DNA from: Cellulomonas composti
GTDB lineage: Bacteria; Actinomycetota; Actinomycetes; Actinomycetales; Cellulomonadaceae
Direction of reading: 5' to 3'
DNA length: 64,000 nt
NCBI RefSeq assembly: GCF_007990245.1
Contig: NZ_BJWG01000015.1
Span: forward strand, 32,380 to 96,379
Below the pieces are notes generated by a model. It worked only from the letters and a program-made list of their open reading frames with translations, ran no database searches and was not told the origin of the DNA. Shown here in pieces: positions 8,715 through 18,611 of this stretch. Each line of letters begins with the position of its first letter. The first letter of the stretch is position 1. A program made the translations under genes and the position numbers.

Positions 8715-9650
8715 CTAGAACCCGAGCCGGCCGAGCTGCTTCGGATCACGTTGCCAGTCCTTGGCGACCTTCACGTGCAGGTCGAGGTAGACACGCGAGC
8801 CGAGCAGCGCCTCGATGCCGCGGCGCGCCTGGCTGCCGACGTCCCGCAGGCGGGCGCCGCCCTTGCCGATCACGATCGCCTTCTGGCTGTCGCGCTCGAC
8901 GAACAGGTGCACCCGCACGTCCAGCATGGGGGGTGAGTCGGGCGATGTCTGCTCGCGCGGCACGATCTCGTCGACGACGACCGCCAGGGAGTGCGGCAGC
9001 TCGTCGCGCACGCCCTCGAGCGCGGCCTCGCGCACGAGCTCGGCGACCATGACCTCGTCGGGCTCGTCCGTGAGCTCACCGTCCGGGTACAGCGCGGGAC
9101 CCTCCGGCAGGTGCCCGACGAGCACGTCGGCGAGCGTGTCGACCTGGTACCCGCCGAGCGCGGAGACCGGGACGATGTCCGCCCACCCGCCGAGCTGCTC
9201 GACCGTGAGCAGGTGCTCGAGCATCCGCTGCTTGGGCACGAGGTCGGCCTTGGTCACGACCGCGACGACCGGCGTGCTCACGCCGCCGCGCGCGAGCTCG
9301 GTGAGCTGCTCCGCGATGAACCGGTCACCCGGTCCGACCTTCTGGTCCGCGGGCAGGCAGAACCCGACGACGTCGACCTCGGAGAGCGTGTCCTTGACCA
9401 GCGCGTTGAGCCGCTCGCCGAGCAGCGTGCGCGGCCGGTGCAGTCCGGGGGTGTCGACGAGCACGAGCTGCGCGTCGGCGCGGTGCACGATGCCCCGCAC
9501 CGCGTGCCGCGTGGTCTGCGGGCGGCCCGACGTGATCGCGACCTTCTGCCCGACGAGCGCGTTCGTGAGCGTCGACTTGCCCGCGTTCGGCCGGCCGACG
9601 AAGCACGCGAAGCCCGACCGGAAGCCGGCGGGTGCGGGGGTGGGGGTCAT
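8715..9650 (-). CDS. era: GTPase Era
   Basis: This 311-aa Ras-like GTPase binds 16S rRNA during 30S subunit maturation. G1 is GRPNAGKS (19-26), G3 is DTPGLH (66-71), and G4 is TKAD (133-136, Thr instead of the common Asn). A C-terminal KH domain carries VIGKGG. The gene overlaps corC by ATGA, and an alpha/beta hydrolase follows after 20 bp. The phoH-ybeY-corC-era order links it to rRNA processing. Confidence 0.97.
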   Translation of the reverse strand: MTPTPAPAGFRSGFACFVGRPNAGKSTLTNALVGQKVAITSGRPQTTRHAVRGIVHRADAQLVLVDTPGLHRPRTLLGERLNALVKDTLSEVDVVGFCLPADQKVGPGDRFIAEQLTELARGGVSTPVVAVVTKADLVPKQRMLEHLLTVEQLGGWADIVPVSALGGYQVDTLADVLVGHLPEGPALYPDGELTDEPDEVMVAELVREAALEGVRDELPHSLAVVVDEIVPREQTSPDSPPMLDVRVHLFVERDSQKAIVIGKGGARLRDVGSQARRGIEALLGSRVYLDLHVKVAKDWQRDPKQLGRLGF

Positions 9651-10990
9651 GTGCGTGCTCCGTGGTCGTCGCGTCGGGTGCGGTGCCGGTCGGCGGCCGC
9701 GGACTGCGGGGTGCCTTCGTGCTCGTCGTCGTGCTCTGCCGGGGTGGTCTGGCGGACCAGCAGGGTCGCGAGCCGCCGGCGACGGCCCTCGACACGTTCG
9801 GCCTGCAGGTGCAGACCGTGGATGTCGCCCTGCGAACCGGGTAGCGGAACCTTGCCCAGTGCCTTGGCGAGCAGGCCGCCGGCGCTGTCGACGTCCTCGT
9901 CGTCGACCTCGAGCCCGAACAGCTCGCCGAGCTCGTCGCGCCCCAGCCGCGCAGGGACACGGTACGTGCCGTCACCGAGGTCCTCGATCGTCGGGGCGCT
10001 CGGGTCGTGCTCGTCGGTGAGCTCACCGACGATCTCCTCGAGCGCGTCCTCGATCGTCACCAGACCCGAGATGCCGCCGTACTCGTCCACGACGAGCGCG
10101 AGGTGCGAGGCGCCGTCCTGCAGCTCGCGCAGCAGGTCGTCTACGGGCTTGGACTCGGGGACGAACACCGCGGGGCGCACGAGCGCGACCGCCGGCAGGT
10201 CGAGCACGCCCTCGTCGTCGTCGGACGCGCCCGTGGGCAGCCGGCGGACCAGGTCCTTGAGGTAGAGCACGCCCCGCACGTCGTCGACCGAGTCGCCGAC
10301 GACGGGCACGCGCGAGAACCCCGAGCGCAGCAGGAGCGAGAGCACCTTGCGCAGCGGGGTGTCCTCGTGGGTCGTGACCATGTCGGTCCGCGGGACCATG
10401 ACCTCGCGCGTGATCGTGTCGCCCAGCTCGAGCACCGAGCGGAACATCTCGCGCTCGTCGTCCTCGATCGCCTCGGACTCGCTGACGCGCTGCACCATGT
10501 CCCGCAGCTCGTCCTCGTCCTCGTCGGTCACGCCCCGGGCGGACGGCGTCGCGTGCCCGACCGGCCCCGCGAGCGCGACGACCCACGACAGCGGCCTGGC
10601 CAGCCGCGTGAGCGTGCCGACGGGGTGCCGGCGGCCGATCGTGCGCGGGCTCAGCCGCACGAGCAGGAACGCGACGAGCGCGCACAGCACGGTCGCGGCG
10701 AGCAGCACGCCCCACCACGGCAGGTCGGTCGCGGCGACCGTGATCGTCAGGCACACGGTCGCGACCATCTCGGCCAGCAGGCGCGCGAACGCGGCGGCGG
10801 AGGCGACCCGCTGCGGGTGCTCGGTGAGCCGCTGCACGCGCACCGCGGCCGGGTGGCGCTGCGCGACGAGCTCGGTCACGGCGGCGCGCGGGACGCGCAG
10901 CACCGCGACCTCACCCGCGGAGAACATCGCGGCTGCGGCGATGCCGAGCAGCGCGACCGCGACGAGCAGCGCGACCGGTACGTCGTTCAC
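9647..10990 (-). CDS. CNNM/CorC (HlyC-TlyC) family membrane protein with CBS pair
   Basis: This 447-aa protein has an N-terminal DUF21/CNNM membrane domain with four hydrophobic segments (about 5-25, 60-80, 90-110, 135-155). It continues with a CBS pair (about 200-330, with MVPRTDMV and LVVDEYGGISGLVT) and a CorC/HlyC-type C-terminal domain. Relatives are linked to Mg2+/Co2+ homeostasis; the name haemolysin is historical. The GTG start lies 10 bp after the ybeY stop and the end overlaps era by four bases, a standard place for this family in actinobacteria. Confidence 0.93.
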   Translation of the reverse strand: MNDVPVALLVAVALLGIAAAAMFSAGEVAVLRVPRAAVTELVAQRHPAAVRVQRLTEHPQRVASAAAFARLLAEMVATVCLTITVAATDLPWWGVLLAATVLCALVAFLLVRLSPRTIGRRHPVGTLTRLARPLSWVVALAGPVGHATPSARGVTDEDEDELRDMVQRVSESEAIEDDEREMFRSVLELGDTITREVMVPRTDMVTTHEDTPLRKVLSLLLRSGFSRVPVVGDSVDDVRGVLYLKDLVRRLPTGASDDDEGVLDLPAVALVRPAVFVPESKPVDDLLRELQDGASHLALVVDEYGGISGLVTIEDALEEIVGELTDEHDPSAPTIEDLGDGTYRVPARLGRDELGELFGLEVDDEDVDSAGGLLAKALGKVPLPGSQGDIHGLHLQAERVEGRRRRLATLLVRQTTPAEHDDEHEGTPQSAAADRHRTRRDDHGART

Positions 10991-11000
10991 GCGGCGCCGC

Positions 11001-11459
11001 TCAGGACGCGCGCCCGGCGAGGAACGTGAGCAGGAGGCGGCGCTGCAGCGCGAACATCTCCTTCTCCTCCTCGGGCTCCGCGTGGTCGAAGCCGAGCAGG
11101 TGCAGGATGCCGTGCGTCGTCAGCAGGAGCAGCTCCTCGACGGTCGAGTGCCCGGCCGCCACCGCCTGCTGCGCGGCGACCTCGGGGCACAGCACGACGT
11201 CGCCGAGCAGGCCCGGTGGGGTCACCTCGCCCGCGCGGCCCGGACGCAGCTCGTCCATGGGGAACGAGAGCACGTCCGTGGGGCCCGGCTCGTCCATCCA
11301 CTTGACGTGCAGGTCCGTCATCACGTCGGTCCCGACGAGCATGACCGACAGGTCCGTCTGCGGGTGCACGTGCATCTGGTCGAGCACGAACTGCGCGAGC
11401 GCCGCGAACTCGGCCTCGTCGACCTGGTACCCGGACTCGTTGTTGACCTCGATGCTCAC
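11001..11459 (-). CDS. ybeY: rRNA maturation endoribonuclease YbeY
   Basis: This 152-aa metalloprotein is involved in 16S rRNA 3'-end maturation and ribosome quality control. The zinc site HGxLHLxGxDH is intact as [11 protein letters not shown], followed by an acidic EPEEEKEM segment. I chose GTG at 11459 because it overlaps the phoH stop as GTGA and gives a typical length. An ATG at 11474 would add five residues inside phoH. Confidence 0.95.
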   Translation of the reverse strand: MSIEVNNESGYQVDEAEFAALAQFVLDQMHVHPQTDLSVMLVGTDVMTDLHVKWMDEPGPTDVLSFPMDELRPGRAGEVTPPGLLGDVVLCPEVAAQQAVAAGHSTVEELLLLTTHGILHLLGFDHAEPEEEKEMFALQRRLLLTFLAGRAS

Positions 11460-12451
11460 TGCCGTCCGTCCCATCGCGAGTAGGCGTCGATGATGTCCCC
11501 GACGAGCCGGTGCCGCACCACGTCCGACGACGTGAGCCGGCAGAACGCGACGTCGTCGACGTCGCCCAGGATCTGCTCGACGACGCGCAGCCCCGACGTC
11601 GTGCCACCCGGCAGGTCGACCTGCGTGACGTCACCGGTCACGACGACCTTCGAGCCGAAGCCGAGGCGCGTGAGGAACATCTTCATCTGCTCGACGGTCG
11701 TGTTCTGCGCCTCGTCCAGCACGATGAACGAGTCGTTGAGCGTGCGACCGCGCATGTAGGCGAGCGGCGCGACCTCGATCGTGCCCGCCTCGAGCAGCCG
11801 CGGGATCGACTCGGGGTCCACCATGTCGTGCAGTGCGTCGTACAGCGGTCGCAGGTACGGGTCGATCTTCTCGGACAGCGTGCCGGGCAGGAAGCCGAGC
11901 CGCTCACCGGCCTCGACGGCCGGGCGTGTGAGCACGATGCGGTTGATCTGGCGCGCCTGCAGCGCCTGGACCGCCTTGGCCATCGCGAGGTACGTCTTGC
12001 CCGTGCCCGCGGGACCGATCCCGAACGTGACGGTGTTGCGGTCGATCGCGTCGACGTACTCCTTCTGCCCCGAGGTCTTGGGCCGGATCGTGCGCCCGCG
12101 CGTCGAGAGGATGTTGAACGTGAGCACGTCGGCCGGACGTGCGCCCGTGTCGGCCGTCAGCATCGCGATCGAGCGCGTCACGACGTCCGGGCTCAGCGGC
12201 GTGCCGGCCGCCGTCATGTCGACCAGCTCGTCGACCAGGCGCGCCGCGAGCGCGACGTCACCGGCCGGGCCGACGAGCGTGACCTGGTTGCCCCGTACGT
12301 GCACGTCGACGCCGACGAAACCGCGCTCGATCGCCAGGAGCACCTCGTCGCGCAGCCCGAGCAGCTCGACCATCGAGACGTCGGCAGGGACCAGGATGCG
12401 GTGCTCGACGCGGGCATGCGCCGCCCGCGGGGCTGGATTCGTCTCGGCCAT
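11456..12451 (-). CDS. phoH: PhoH-family ATPase
   Basis: This 331-aa cytoplasmic protein has an N-terminal helical/KH-like part (1-120) and a P-loop NTPase core with Walker [13 protein letters not shown] and Walker [10 protein letters not shown]. PhoH proteins are linked to RNA metabolism, and the fixed linkage to ybeY and era supports that. It is the first gene of this minus-strand operon. The 209 bp between it and ppdK should hold divergent promoters. Confidence 0.95.
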   Translation of the reverse strand: MAETNPAPRAAHARVEHRILVPADVSMVELLGLRDEVLLAIERGFVGVDVHVRGNQVTLVGPAGDVALAARLVDELVDMTAAGTPLSPDVVTRSIAMLTADTGARPADVLTFNILSTRGRTIRPKTSGQKEYVDAIDRNTVTFGIGPAGTGKTYLAMAKAVQALQARQINRIVLTRPAVEAGERLGFLPGTLSEKIDPYLRPLYDALHDMVDPESIPRLLEAGTIEVAPLAYMRGRTLNDSFIVLDEAQNTTVEQMKMFLTRLGFGSKVVVTGDVTQVDLPGGTTSGLRVVEQILGDVDDVAFCRLTSSDVVRHRLVGDIIDAYSRWDGRQ

Positions 12452-12660
12452 CCCGATGAGTCTACGTCGCTGCCCGGGTCGGCCCCGGGTCGGCCCGCGG
12501 CCTCGCGGGGCCGCGGTAGTCCGTCCGAGGCCAGGTGAGCCGGACCATGGTCCTGTGGAGGCCGCCTCGATAGGGGGCGAGACTGACGGTGTCGACCGGG
12601 CAACGGGGCCCGGCCGCTCGATCGAGCCGGACGACGACGCCCGGCACGGAGGTGGGCAGC
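12452..12660. promoter_or_regulatory. Divergent promoter region phoH / ppdK
   Basis: A 209-bp intergenic region between two genes that start on opposite strands. It is GC-rich, with a short imperfect inverted repeat around CCGCGGCCTCGCGGGGCC (about 12497-12515). GGAGG at 12648-12652 is the ppdK ribosome binding site. No convincing -35/-10 pair could be picked by eye. Confidence 0.4.
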
Positions 12661-15366
12661 GTGGCTGGCTACGTGTGGGACTTCGCCGAGGGCGACAAGG
12701 ATGCCAAGGACCTGCTGGGCGGCAAGGGTGCCGGCCTGGCGGAGATGACGCGGCTGGGGCTGCCGGTGCCGCCCGGCTTCACGATCACGACGCAGGCGTG
12801 CCGCGAGTACATGCGCGACGGCGAGGTGCCGCCCGAGCTGCGCGTCGAGGTGACCATGGCCATGCGCCGCCTCGAGGACGCGATGTCGCGGCACTTCGGC
12901 GACCCGGCCGACCCGCTGCTGGTCTCGGTGCGCTCGGGCGCGAAGTTCTCGATGCCCGGCATGATGGAGACCGTTCTCGACGTCGGCCTCAACGACCTCA
13001 CCGTGCACGGCCTGGCGGAGTTCACGGGCGACGAGCGCTTCGCGTGGGACTCCTACCGCCGCCTCGTCCAGATGTTCGGCCGCACGGTGCTCGGCATCGC
13101 GGGCGAGGAGTTCGCGGACGCGCTCGACAAGGCGAAGGCCGCACGCGGCGTCGCGAGCGACATCGAGCTCGGCACCGACGACCTGCGCGGTCTCGTCGAC
13201 ACGTACAAGGAGATCGTCCGCGACCAGACCGGTCGCGACTTCCCGCAGTCGCCGCGCGAGCAGCTCGACCTGGCGATCTCGGCCGTGTTCGACTCGTGGA
13301 ACACCGAGCGCGCGCGGCTGTACCGCCGCAAGGAGCGCATCTCCGACGACCTGGGCACCGCCGTCAACATCTGCGCGATGGTGTTCGGCAACCTCGGTGC
13401 CACCTCCGGCACCGGCGTCGCGTTCACGCGCGACCCCGCGACCGGCCGGTCCGGCGTGTACGGCGACTACCTGTCCAACGCGCAGGGCGAGGACGTCGTG
13501 GCCGGCATCCGCAACACCCACGGCCTCACCGAGCTCGAGCGTCTCGACCCCGAGGCGTACGGGGACCTGCGGCGGGCCATGCGCCAGCTCGAGACGCACT
13601 ACCGCGACCTGTGCGACATCGAGTTCACGGTCGAGCGCGGCAAGCTGTGGATGCTGCAGACGCGCGTCGGCAAGCGCACCGCGCCGGCGGCGTTCCGCGT
13701 CGCGGTGCAGCTCGTCGACGAGAACCTCATCACGATGGACGAGGCGCTCTCGCGCGTCACGGGTGCCCAGCTCTCCCAGCTCCTGTTCCCGCAGTTCTCG
13801 CCCGACGGCGACCGCACGTTCCTCGCCAAGGGCATGGCGGCCTCCCCCGGGGCGGCGGTCGGCATGGCGGTGTTCGACGCACAGACCGCGCAGGACTGGG
13901 CGGCGGACGGCAAGGACGTCATCCTGGTGCGGCGCGAGACCAACCCCGACGACCTCGGCGGCATGATCGCGGCCGTCGGCGTCCTGACTGCCCGCGGCGG
14001 CAAGACCTCGCACGCGGCCGTGGTCGCGCGCGGCATGGGTCGCACGTGCGTGTGCGGCGCCGACGCGCTCGACATCGACCTGCCGACGCGCTCGATGCGG
14101 GTCGCCGGACACACGGTGCACGAGGGCGACCTCATCGCGATCGACGGCTCGTCGGGCGAGATCTTCCTCGGCGAGGTGCCCGTGATGGCCTCCCCCGTCA
14201 GCCGCTACCTCGAGGACGGCCTCGAGGTAGCGCTCGCGGAGGCGATCGACGACGAGACGCGCGAGCTGGTCGAGGCGGTCGACCGGATCCTCACCCACGC
14301 CGACGTCACGCGTCGGCTGCGGGTGCACGCCAACGCGGACACCCCGGAGGACGCCGCTCGGGCCCGTCAGCTCGGCGCGCAGGGCATCGGCCTGTGCCGG
14401 ACCGAGCACATGTTCCTCGGCGAACGGCGCGTGCTCGTCGAGCACGTCGTGCTCGCGGTGGACGACGCCGAGCGCCAGGCGGCACTCGACGCCCTGCTGC
14501 CGGTCCAGCGCGAGGACTTCGTCGGCCTGCTGACCGAGATGGACGGGCTGCCGACGACGATCCGGCTGCTCGACCCGCCGCTGCACGAGTTCCTGCCCGA
14601 CCTCACCGAGCTGTCGGTGCGCGTCGCGCTCGCGGCGGCCCGCGGCGAGGAGGACCCGCACGACGTGCGGCTGCTCGGCGCGGTCCGGCGCATGCACGAG
14701 GCCAACCCGATGCTCGGCCTGCGCGGGGTGCGGCTCGGACTGGTCATCCCGGGCCTGTTCGCGCTGCAGATCCGTGCGGTCTGCGAGGCCACCGCGCGCC
14801 TGCTCGCGGGCGGCATGGACCCGAAGCCCGAGATCATGGTGCCGCTCGTCGGGTCGGTGCAGGAGCTCCACCTGGTCCGCGAGGAGGCGCTGCGGATCAT
14901 GGCCGAGGTCACCGAGGAGACCGGACAGGACCTCACGATGCCGGTCGGCGTCATGATCGAGCTGCCGCGTGCGGCGCTCACCGCGGGCCGGATCGCCGAG
15001 GAGGCGCAGTTCTTCTCCTTCGGCACGAACGACCTGACGCAGACCACGTGGGGCTTCTCGCGTGACGACGTCGAGGGTGCGTTCTTCGCGCAGTACGCCG
15101 CGAACGGCGTCCTGTCGGTGTCGCCGTTCGAGACGATCGACGAGCGGGGCGTCGGTCGCCTCGTGACGATCGCCGTCGAGGAGGGCCGCCAGAGCCGGCC
15201 CGGCCTCAAGATCGGCGTCTGCGGCGAGCACGGCGGCGACCCGGAGTCGATCCGGTTCTTCCACGCCGCCGGGCTGGACTACGTGTCCTGCTCGCCGTTC
15301 CGCGTCCCGGTCGCCCGGCTCGAGGCCGGCCGCGCCGCGGTCGAGTCCGGCGGCGACACCCGCTGA
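12661..15366 (+). CDS. ppdK: Pyruvate, phosphate dikinase
   Basis: This 901-aa enzyme interconverts pyruvate + ATP + Pi and PEP + AMP + PPi. The N-terminal ATP-grasp nucleotide-binding domain begins YVWDFAEG, with GGKGAGLAEM and VSVRSGAKFSMPGMM. The central phospho-His domain has GGKTSHAAVVARGMG (His451), and the C-terminal PEP/pyruvate barrel has FGTNDLTQTTWG and the catalytic Cys in GVCGEHGG (Cys854). GTG at 12661 is chosen for its GGAGG at 8 bp spacing; the frame is open 24 codons further up to a GTG at 12589. It lies opposite to, and inside, the normally contiguous rsmE-phoH region. Confidence 0.96.
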   Translation: MAGYVWDFAEGDKDAKDLLGGKGAGLAEMTRLGLPVPPGFTITTQACREYMRDGEVPPELRVEVTMAMRRLEDAMSRHFGDPADPLLVSVRSGAKFSMPGMMETVLDVGLNDLTVHGLAEFTGDERFAWDSYRRLVQMFGRTVLGIAGEEFADALDKAKAARGVASDIELGTDDLRGLVDTYKEIVRDQTGRDFPQSPREQLDLAISAVFDSWNTERARLYRRKERISDDLGTAVNICAMVFGNLGATSGTGVAFTRDPATGRSGVYGDYLSNAQGEDVVAGIRNTHGLTELERLDPEAYGDLRRAMRQLETHYRDLCDIEFTVERGKLWMLQTRVGKRTAPAAFRVAVQLVDENLITMDEALSRVTGAQLSQLLFPQFSPDGDRTFLAKGMAASPGAAVGMAVFDAQTAQDWAADGKDVILVRRETNPDDLGGMIAAVGVLTARGGKTSHAAVVARGMGRTCVCGADALDIDLPTRSMRVAGHTVHEGDLIAIDGSSGEIFLGEVPVMASPVSRYLEDGLEVALAEAIDDETRELVEAVDRILTHADVTRRLRVHANADTPEDAARARQLGAQGIGLCRTEHMFLGERRVLVEHVVLAVDDAERQAALDALLPVQREDFVGLLTEMDGLPTTIRLLDPPLHEFLPDLTELSVRVALAAARGEEDPHDVRLLGAVRRMHEANPMLGLRGVRLGLVIPGLFALQIRAVCEATARLLAGGMDPKPEIMVPLVGSVQELHLVREEALRIMAEVTEETGQDLTMPVGVMIELPRAALTAGRIAEEAQFFSFGTNDLTQTTWGFSRDDVEGAFFAQYAANGVLSVSPFETIDERGVGRLVTIAVEEGRQSRPGLKIGVCGEHGGDPESIRFFHAAGLDYVSCSPFRVPVARLEAGRAAVESGGDTR

Positions 15367-15410
15367 CGTCCGGACGCAGCGAGGGGCCGCGCCCCGTCCT
15401 CCCGGGCGCG

Positions 15411-15458
15411 TGCGCGGCCTCCGGCGTGCGCGGCCTCCGGCGTGCGCGGCCTCCGGCG
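15411..15458. repeat. Three perfect copies of a 16-bp tandem repeat
   Basis: The unit TGCGCGGCCTCCGGCG is repeated exactly three times with no spacer, in the 95-bp gap between the converging ppdK and rsmE stops. Each unit contains a GGCC palindrome. A terminator role is possible but not shown. Confidence 0.9.
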
Positions 15459-15461
15459 TGC

Positions 15462-16220
15462 TCAGGCCCAGCGGCCGAGGCGCTCGCACAGCAGCGCGAG
15501 CGCGACCGGCCCGGCGGTCGAGGTCCGCAGCACGTGGGGTCCCAGCCGTGCGGTCGTCGCCCCCGCCTCGACGAGCCTCGCGAGCTCGTCGTCGCCGATC
15601 CCGCCCTCGGGTCCGACGACCACGAGGACCTCGCCCGCGGCCGGCAGCACGACCTGCGCGAGCGGCCCGGCGGCGTCCTCGTGCAGCACGATCACGACGC
15701 CCCCGGCGGCGGTCGTCGCGGCGGTGCGCGCCGCGAGCTCCTTCGTCGTGACCGCGACGTCCACGTCGGGCACCCGCGCGCGACGCGACTGCTTCGCGGC
15801 GGCGCGCACGGTCGCGAGCCAACGTGCCCGGCTGCGGGCCGCGCGGTCGCCCCGCCACACGACGATCGAGCGCTCCGCCTGCCACGGCACCACCGCGTCG
15901 ACGCCGACCTCGGTGGCAGCCTCGATCGCCTGCTCGTCGCGATCACCCTTGGCGAGCGCCTGCACGAGCACCAGCGCGGGCGTCGGAGCGGGCTCGTGCA
16001 CGACGTCGAGCACGTGCAGCGTGACGCCCTGCTCCCCCACCGCACCGACGGTCGCGTGCAGCCGCACGCCCGCACCGTCGACGACGTCGACCCGTTCGCC
16101 CACGCCGCGACGCTGCACGACGCCGGCGTGACGACCCTCGGTGCCGTCGAGCAGGAACGTCCCGCCCGGCAGCAGCCCCTCGAGCCGACCCTCGTCGACC
16201 ACGAACACCGGGGCGGTCAC
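15462..16220 (-). CDS. rsmE: 16S rRNA (uracil1498-N3)-methyltransferase RsmE
   Basis: This 252-aa SPOUT-class enzyme methylates U1498 of 16S rRNA with SAM. The N-terminal PUA-like part includes GRHAGVVQR. The catalytic part has LVQALAKGDRDEQAI, EVGVDAVVPW, the SAM-binding knot VGPEGGIGDDEL, and LRTSTAG (commonly LRTETA). The GTG start directly abuts the dnaJ stop, so hrcA-dnaJ-rsmE read as one unit. Confidence 0.96.
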   Translation of the reverse strand: MTAPVFVVDEGRLEGLLPGGTFLLDGTEGRHAGVVQRRGVGERVDVVDGAGVRLHATVGAVGEQGVTLHVLDVVHEPAPTPALVLVQALAKGDRDEQAIEAATEVGVDAVVPWQAERSIVVWRGDRAARSRARWLATVRAAAKQSRRARVPDVDVAVTTKELAARTAATTAAGGVVIVLHEDAAGPLAQVVLPAAGEVLVVVGPEGGIGDDELARLVEAGATTARLGPHVLRTSTAGPVALALLCERLGRWA

Positions 16221-17348
16221 TCAGCGGCCCGAGAGCTTGTCGCGCAGCTTGCCGAAGACGCCATGGTGGTGCGCGGCGAGCCGCGCCTCGGGGCGCTCCT
16301 CCCCGCGCAGCTCGGCCAGGCGCCGCAGCAGCGTTGCCTGCTCGTCGTCGAGGTCGAGGGGCACCTGGACGTCGACGTGCACGTGCAGGTCGCCGCGGCC
16401 GCCGACGTGCAGCCGGCCGACGCCCAGGCCCTTGACCGTGACGACCTGCTCGGGCTGGGTACCGGGGCGCAGGTCGACCTCCTGCGGACCGTCGAGCGTG
16501 TCGAGCGTGAGCACGGTGCCGAGCGCGGCCGCCGTCATCGGCACCTCGAGCGTGACGTGCAGGTCGTCGCCCTCGCGCACGAACGTCTCGTGCCGGCGCT
16601 CGCGCACCTCGAGGTACACGTCGCCCGCCGGACCGCCGGCCGGGCCGACCTCGCCCTGGCCCGTGAGCTTGATGCGGTTGCCGTTCTCGACGCCCGCCGG
16701 CACGTCGACCGACAGCGTGCGCCGCGAGCGCACCCGGCCCTCGCCGGAGCACTCGGGGCAGGGTTCGGGGATCGTCGTCCCGAAGCCGTGGCACGCGGCG
16801 CACGGCTGCGTCGTCATCACCTGGCCGAGGAACGAGCGCGCGACGCGCTGCACGACGCCGCGACCGTGACAGATCTCGCATGTGCGCGGCGTGGTGCCGG
16901 GGCGGCAGCAGGTGCCGCCGCACGTCGGGCACGCGACCGCGGTGTCGACCGGCACGTCGCGGTGGGTGCCGAAGGTGACGTCGGCGAGGTCGAGGTCGAT
17001 GCGCACGAGCGCGTCCTGGCCCCGGCGCGCACGCGGCATCGGCCCGCGCTGCTGCTGGGCGCCCGCGGCGGCACCGAAGAACGTCTCGAAGATGTCCTGG
17101 AAGCCGAACCCGCCGCCCGCGCCGCCACCGGGCGAGGCCGGGTCGCCGCCGAGGTCGTACTGGCGCCGCTTGTCGGGGTTGCCGAGCACGTCGTAGGCGC
17201 GCGAGACGTCCTTGAAGCGGTCCTCGGCCCCGGGCTCGCCGCCGGCCACGTCGGGGTGGTTCTCGCGCGCCAGGCGGCGGTAGGCCTTCTTGATCTGCTC
17301 GGGGCTGGCGTCGCGCGGGACGCCGAGGACCTCGTAGTAGTCCGTCAC
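16221..17348 (-). CDS. dnaJ: Chaperone DnaJ (DnaJ2 type, HrcA-linked)
   Basis: This 375-aa Hsp40 co-chaperone stimulates DnaK ATPase and binds unfolded clients. The J domain (1-65) has the HPD motif in ENHPDV. A Gly/Phe-rich linker (about 70-90) and four CxxC zinc-binding repeats (CPTC, CEIC, CAAC, CPEC) follow, then the client-binding beta domains. The first zinc repeat reads CPTCGGTC rather than the full CxxCxGxG. The gene sits 34 bp after hrcA and should share its CIRCE control. Confidence 0.96.
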   Translation of the reverse strand: MTDYYEVLGVPRDASPEQIKKAYRRLARENHPDVAGGEPGAEDRFKDVSRAYDVLGNPDKRRQYDLGGDPASPGGGAGGGFGFQDIFETFFGAAAGAQQQRGPMPRARRGQDALVRIDLDLADVTFGTHRDVPVDTAVACPTCGGTCCRPGTTPRTCEICHGRGVVQRVARSFLGQVMTTQPCAACHGFGTTIPEPCPECSGEGRVRSRRTLSVDVPAGVENGNRIKLTGQGEVGPAGGPAGDVYLEVRERRHETFVREGDDLHVTLEVPMTAAALGTVLTLDTLDGPQEVDLRPGTQPEQVVTVKGLGVGRLHVGGRGDLHVHVDVQVPLDLDDEQATLLRRLAELRGEERPEARLAAHHHGVFGKLRDKLSGR

Positions 17349-17382
17349 AGGTAGGTGCTCCTCGCGGGCGGGGTCGTGGCCG

Positions 17383-18405
17383 TCATCCGGCCAGGAACCG
17401 GGTCATGTACCGGGCGACGGCGCGCACCGACGACATGGTTCCCGGGTAGTCCATGCGCAGCGGCCCGACGACGCCGACACGGGCGACCGTGCCGCTCTCG
17501 TCGCCGTAGCCGCTGGTGATGACGCTCGTCTCGACGAGGCCGTCGTGCTGGTTCTCGCGGCCGATGCGCACCGAGACGCTCGCGGCGTCCTCGGCCATCT
17601 CGCCGAGCAGCCGCAGCAGCACCATCTGCTCCTCGAGCGCCTCCAGCACCGGGCCGATGCTGTGCGCGAAGTCGACGACGCCGGTCCGCGCGAGGTTCGC
17701 GGTGCCCGCGAGCACGACGCGTTCCTCCGCCTCCTGCGCGAGCGTCTCCTCGACCGCCGCGACGACCGCGCGCACCAGGTCCGCGTACGTGGGCTCGAAC
17801 GCCTCGACCAGGCCGCTGAGCGCAGGCTCCAGGTCCGGCAGCCGGCGGCCCGACGCGGCTGCGTTGAGCACCGCACGCAGGCGGTGCACCACGTCGACGT
17901 CCAGGTCCCGATCGAGCTCGAGCGTGCGCTGCTCGACGCGTCCGGTGTCCGTGATGAGCACGACGAGCAGGTGCCGCAGACCGACCGGGACGAGCTCGAT
18001 GTGCCGCAGCGCCGAGCGTCGCAGCGACGGGTACTGCACGACCGCGACCTGCTGCGTGAGCTGCGCGAGCAGCCGCACCGAGCGGTCGACGACGTCGTCG
18101 AGGTCGACCGCGTCCTCCAGGAAGGCCGCGATGGCGCGCTTCTCGGGCGGGGACAGCGGCTTGACGTCCGTGAGCCGGTCGACGAAGACGCGGTAGCCCT
18201 TGTCGGTGGGTACCCGGCCCGCCGACGTGTGCGGCTGCGCGATGTAGCCGCCCTCCTCGAGCACCGCCATGTCGTTGCGGATCGTGGCGGGCGAGACCCC
18301 GAGCGAGTGCCGCTCGACGAGTGCGCGCGAGCCGACGGGTTCCCGCGTCGCGACGTAGTCCTGCACGATCGCGCGCAGCACGTCGAGCCGGCGGTCGTCG
18401 CTCAT
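17383..18405 (-). CDS. hrcA: Heat-inducible transcription repressor HrcA
   Basis: This 340-aa repressor binds CIRCE operators and releases on heat stress, when GroEL is titrated. An N-terminal winged helix has [26 protein letters not shown], in which the HTH recognition part is clear, followed by [14 protein letters not shown] and a GAF-like/dimerisation C-terminus. The ATG at 18405 is preceded by GAGGAGGG. A CIRCE element lies 46-72 bases upstream, so the operon is autoregulated. Confidence 0.97.
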   Translation of the reverse strand: MSDDRRLDVLRAIVQDYVATREPVGSRALVERHSLGVSPATIRNDMAVLEEGGYIAQPHTSAGRVPTDKGYRVFVDRLTDVKPLSPPEKRAIAAFLEDAVDLDDVVDRSVRLLAQLTQQVAVVQYPSLRRSALRHIELVPVGLRHLLVVLITDTGRVEQRTLELDRDLDVDVVHRLRAVLNAAASGRRLPDLEPALSGLVEAFEPTYADLVRAVVAAVEETLAQEAEERVVLAGTANLARTGVVDFAHSIGPVLEALEEQMVLLRLLGEMAEDAASVSVRIGRENQHDGLVETSVITSGYGDESGTVARVGVVGPLRMDYPGTMSSVRAVARYMTRFLAG

Positions 18406-18450
18406 CGGTCCCTCCTCGCGATCGTCTCGGTCCACGCGGCTCCGCCGCGG

Positions 18451-18477
18451 GTAGCACTCGAACTGTCCGAGTGCCAA
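18451..18477 (-). promoter_or_regulatory. CIRCE operator (HrcA binding site)
   Basis: The inverted repeat TAGCACTC-N9-GAGTGCCA (arms 18452-18459 and 18469-18476) matches the CIRCE consensus TTAGCACTC-N9-GAGTGCTAA with a 9-nt spacer and two or three mismatches at the outer ends. It lies upstream of hrcA. On the minus strand it begins TTGGCACTC, so it may overlap the -35 element. Confidence 0.93.
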
Positions 18478-18611
18478 TCCTAACCCGGCGTTCCCGAGGG
18501 ACTCCGAGCCGACGGCGTGGCGTCGGCGACCTCGTCGGACCCCCTGCCTAGGGTGACGCACGCGGGACGCGCCCGCGCACGACGCACCGCACGACGAACG
18601 GGGAGCTCTGG

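Noticed and set aside
4474..8718. Plus-strand 1414-codon open frame
   Set aside because: It overlaps tesB and the MMPL gene in another frame and the hydrolase on the other strand. It has Arg/His/Asp-rich composition and no recognisable domain.
15411..15458. CRISPR-like repeat arrays (also 31294, 42443, 59958)
   Set aside because: The units are 11-60 bp, contiguous, with no unique spacers and no cas gene. They are plain tandem repeats.
12214..15885. Minus-strand 1223-codon open frame over ppdK
   Set aside because: It is antisense to ppdK, whose motifs are complete. The open frame is a shadow of codon bias.
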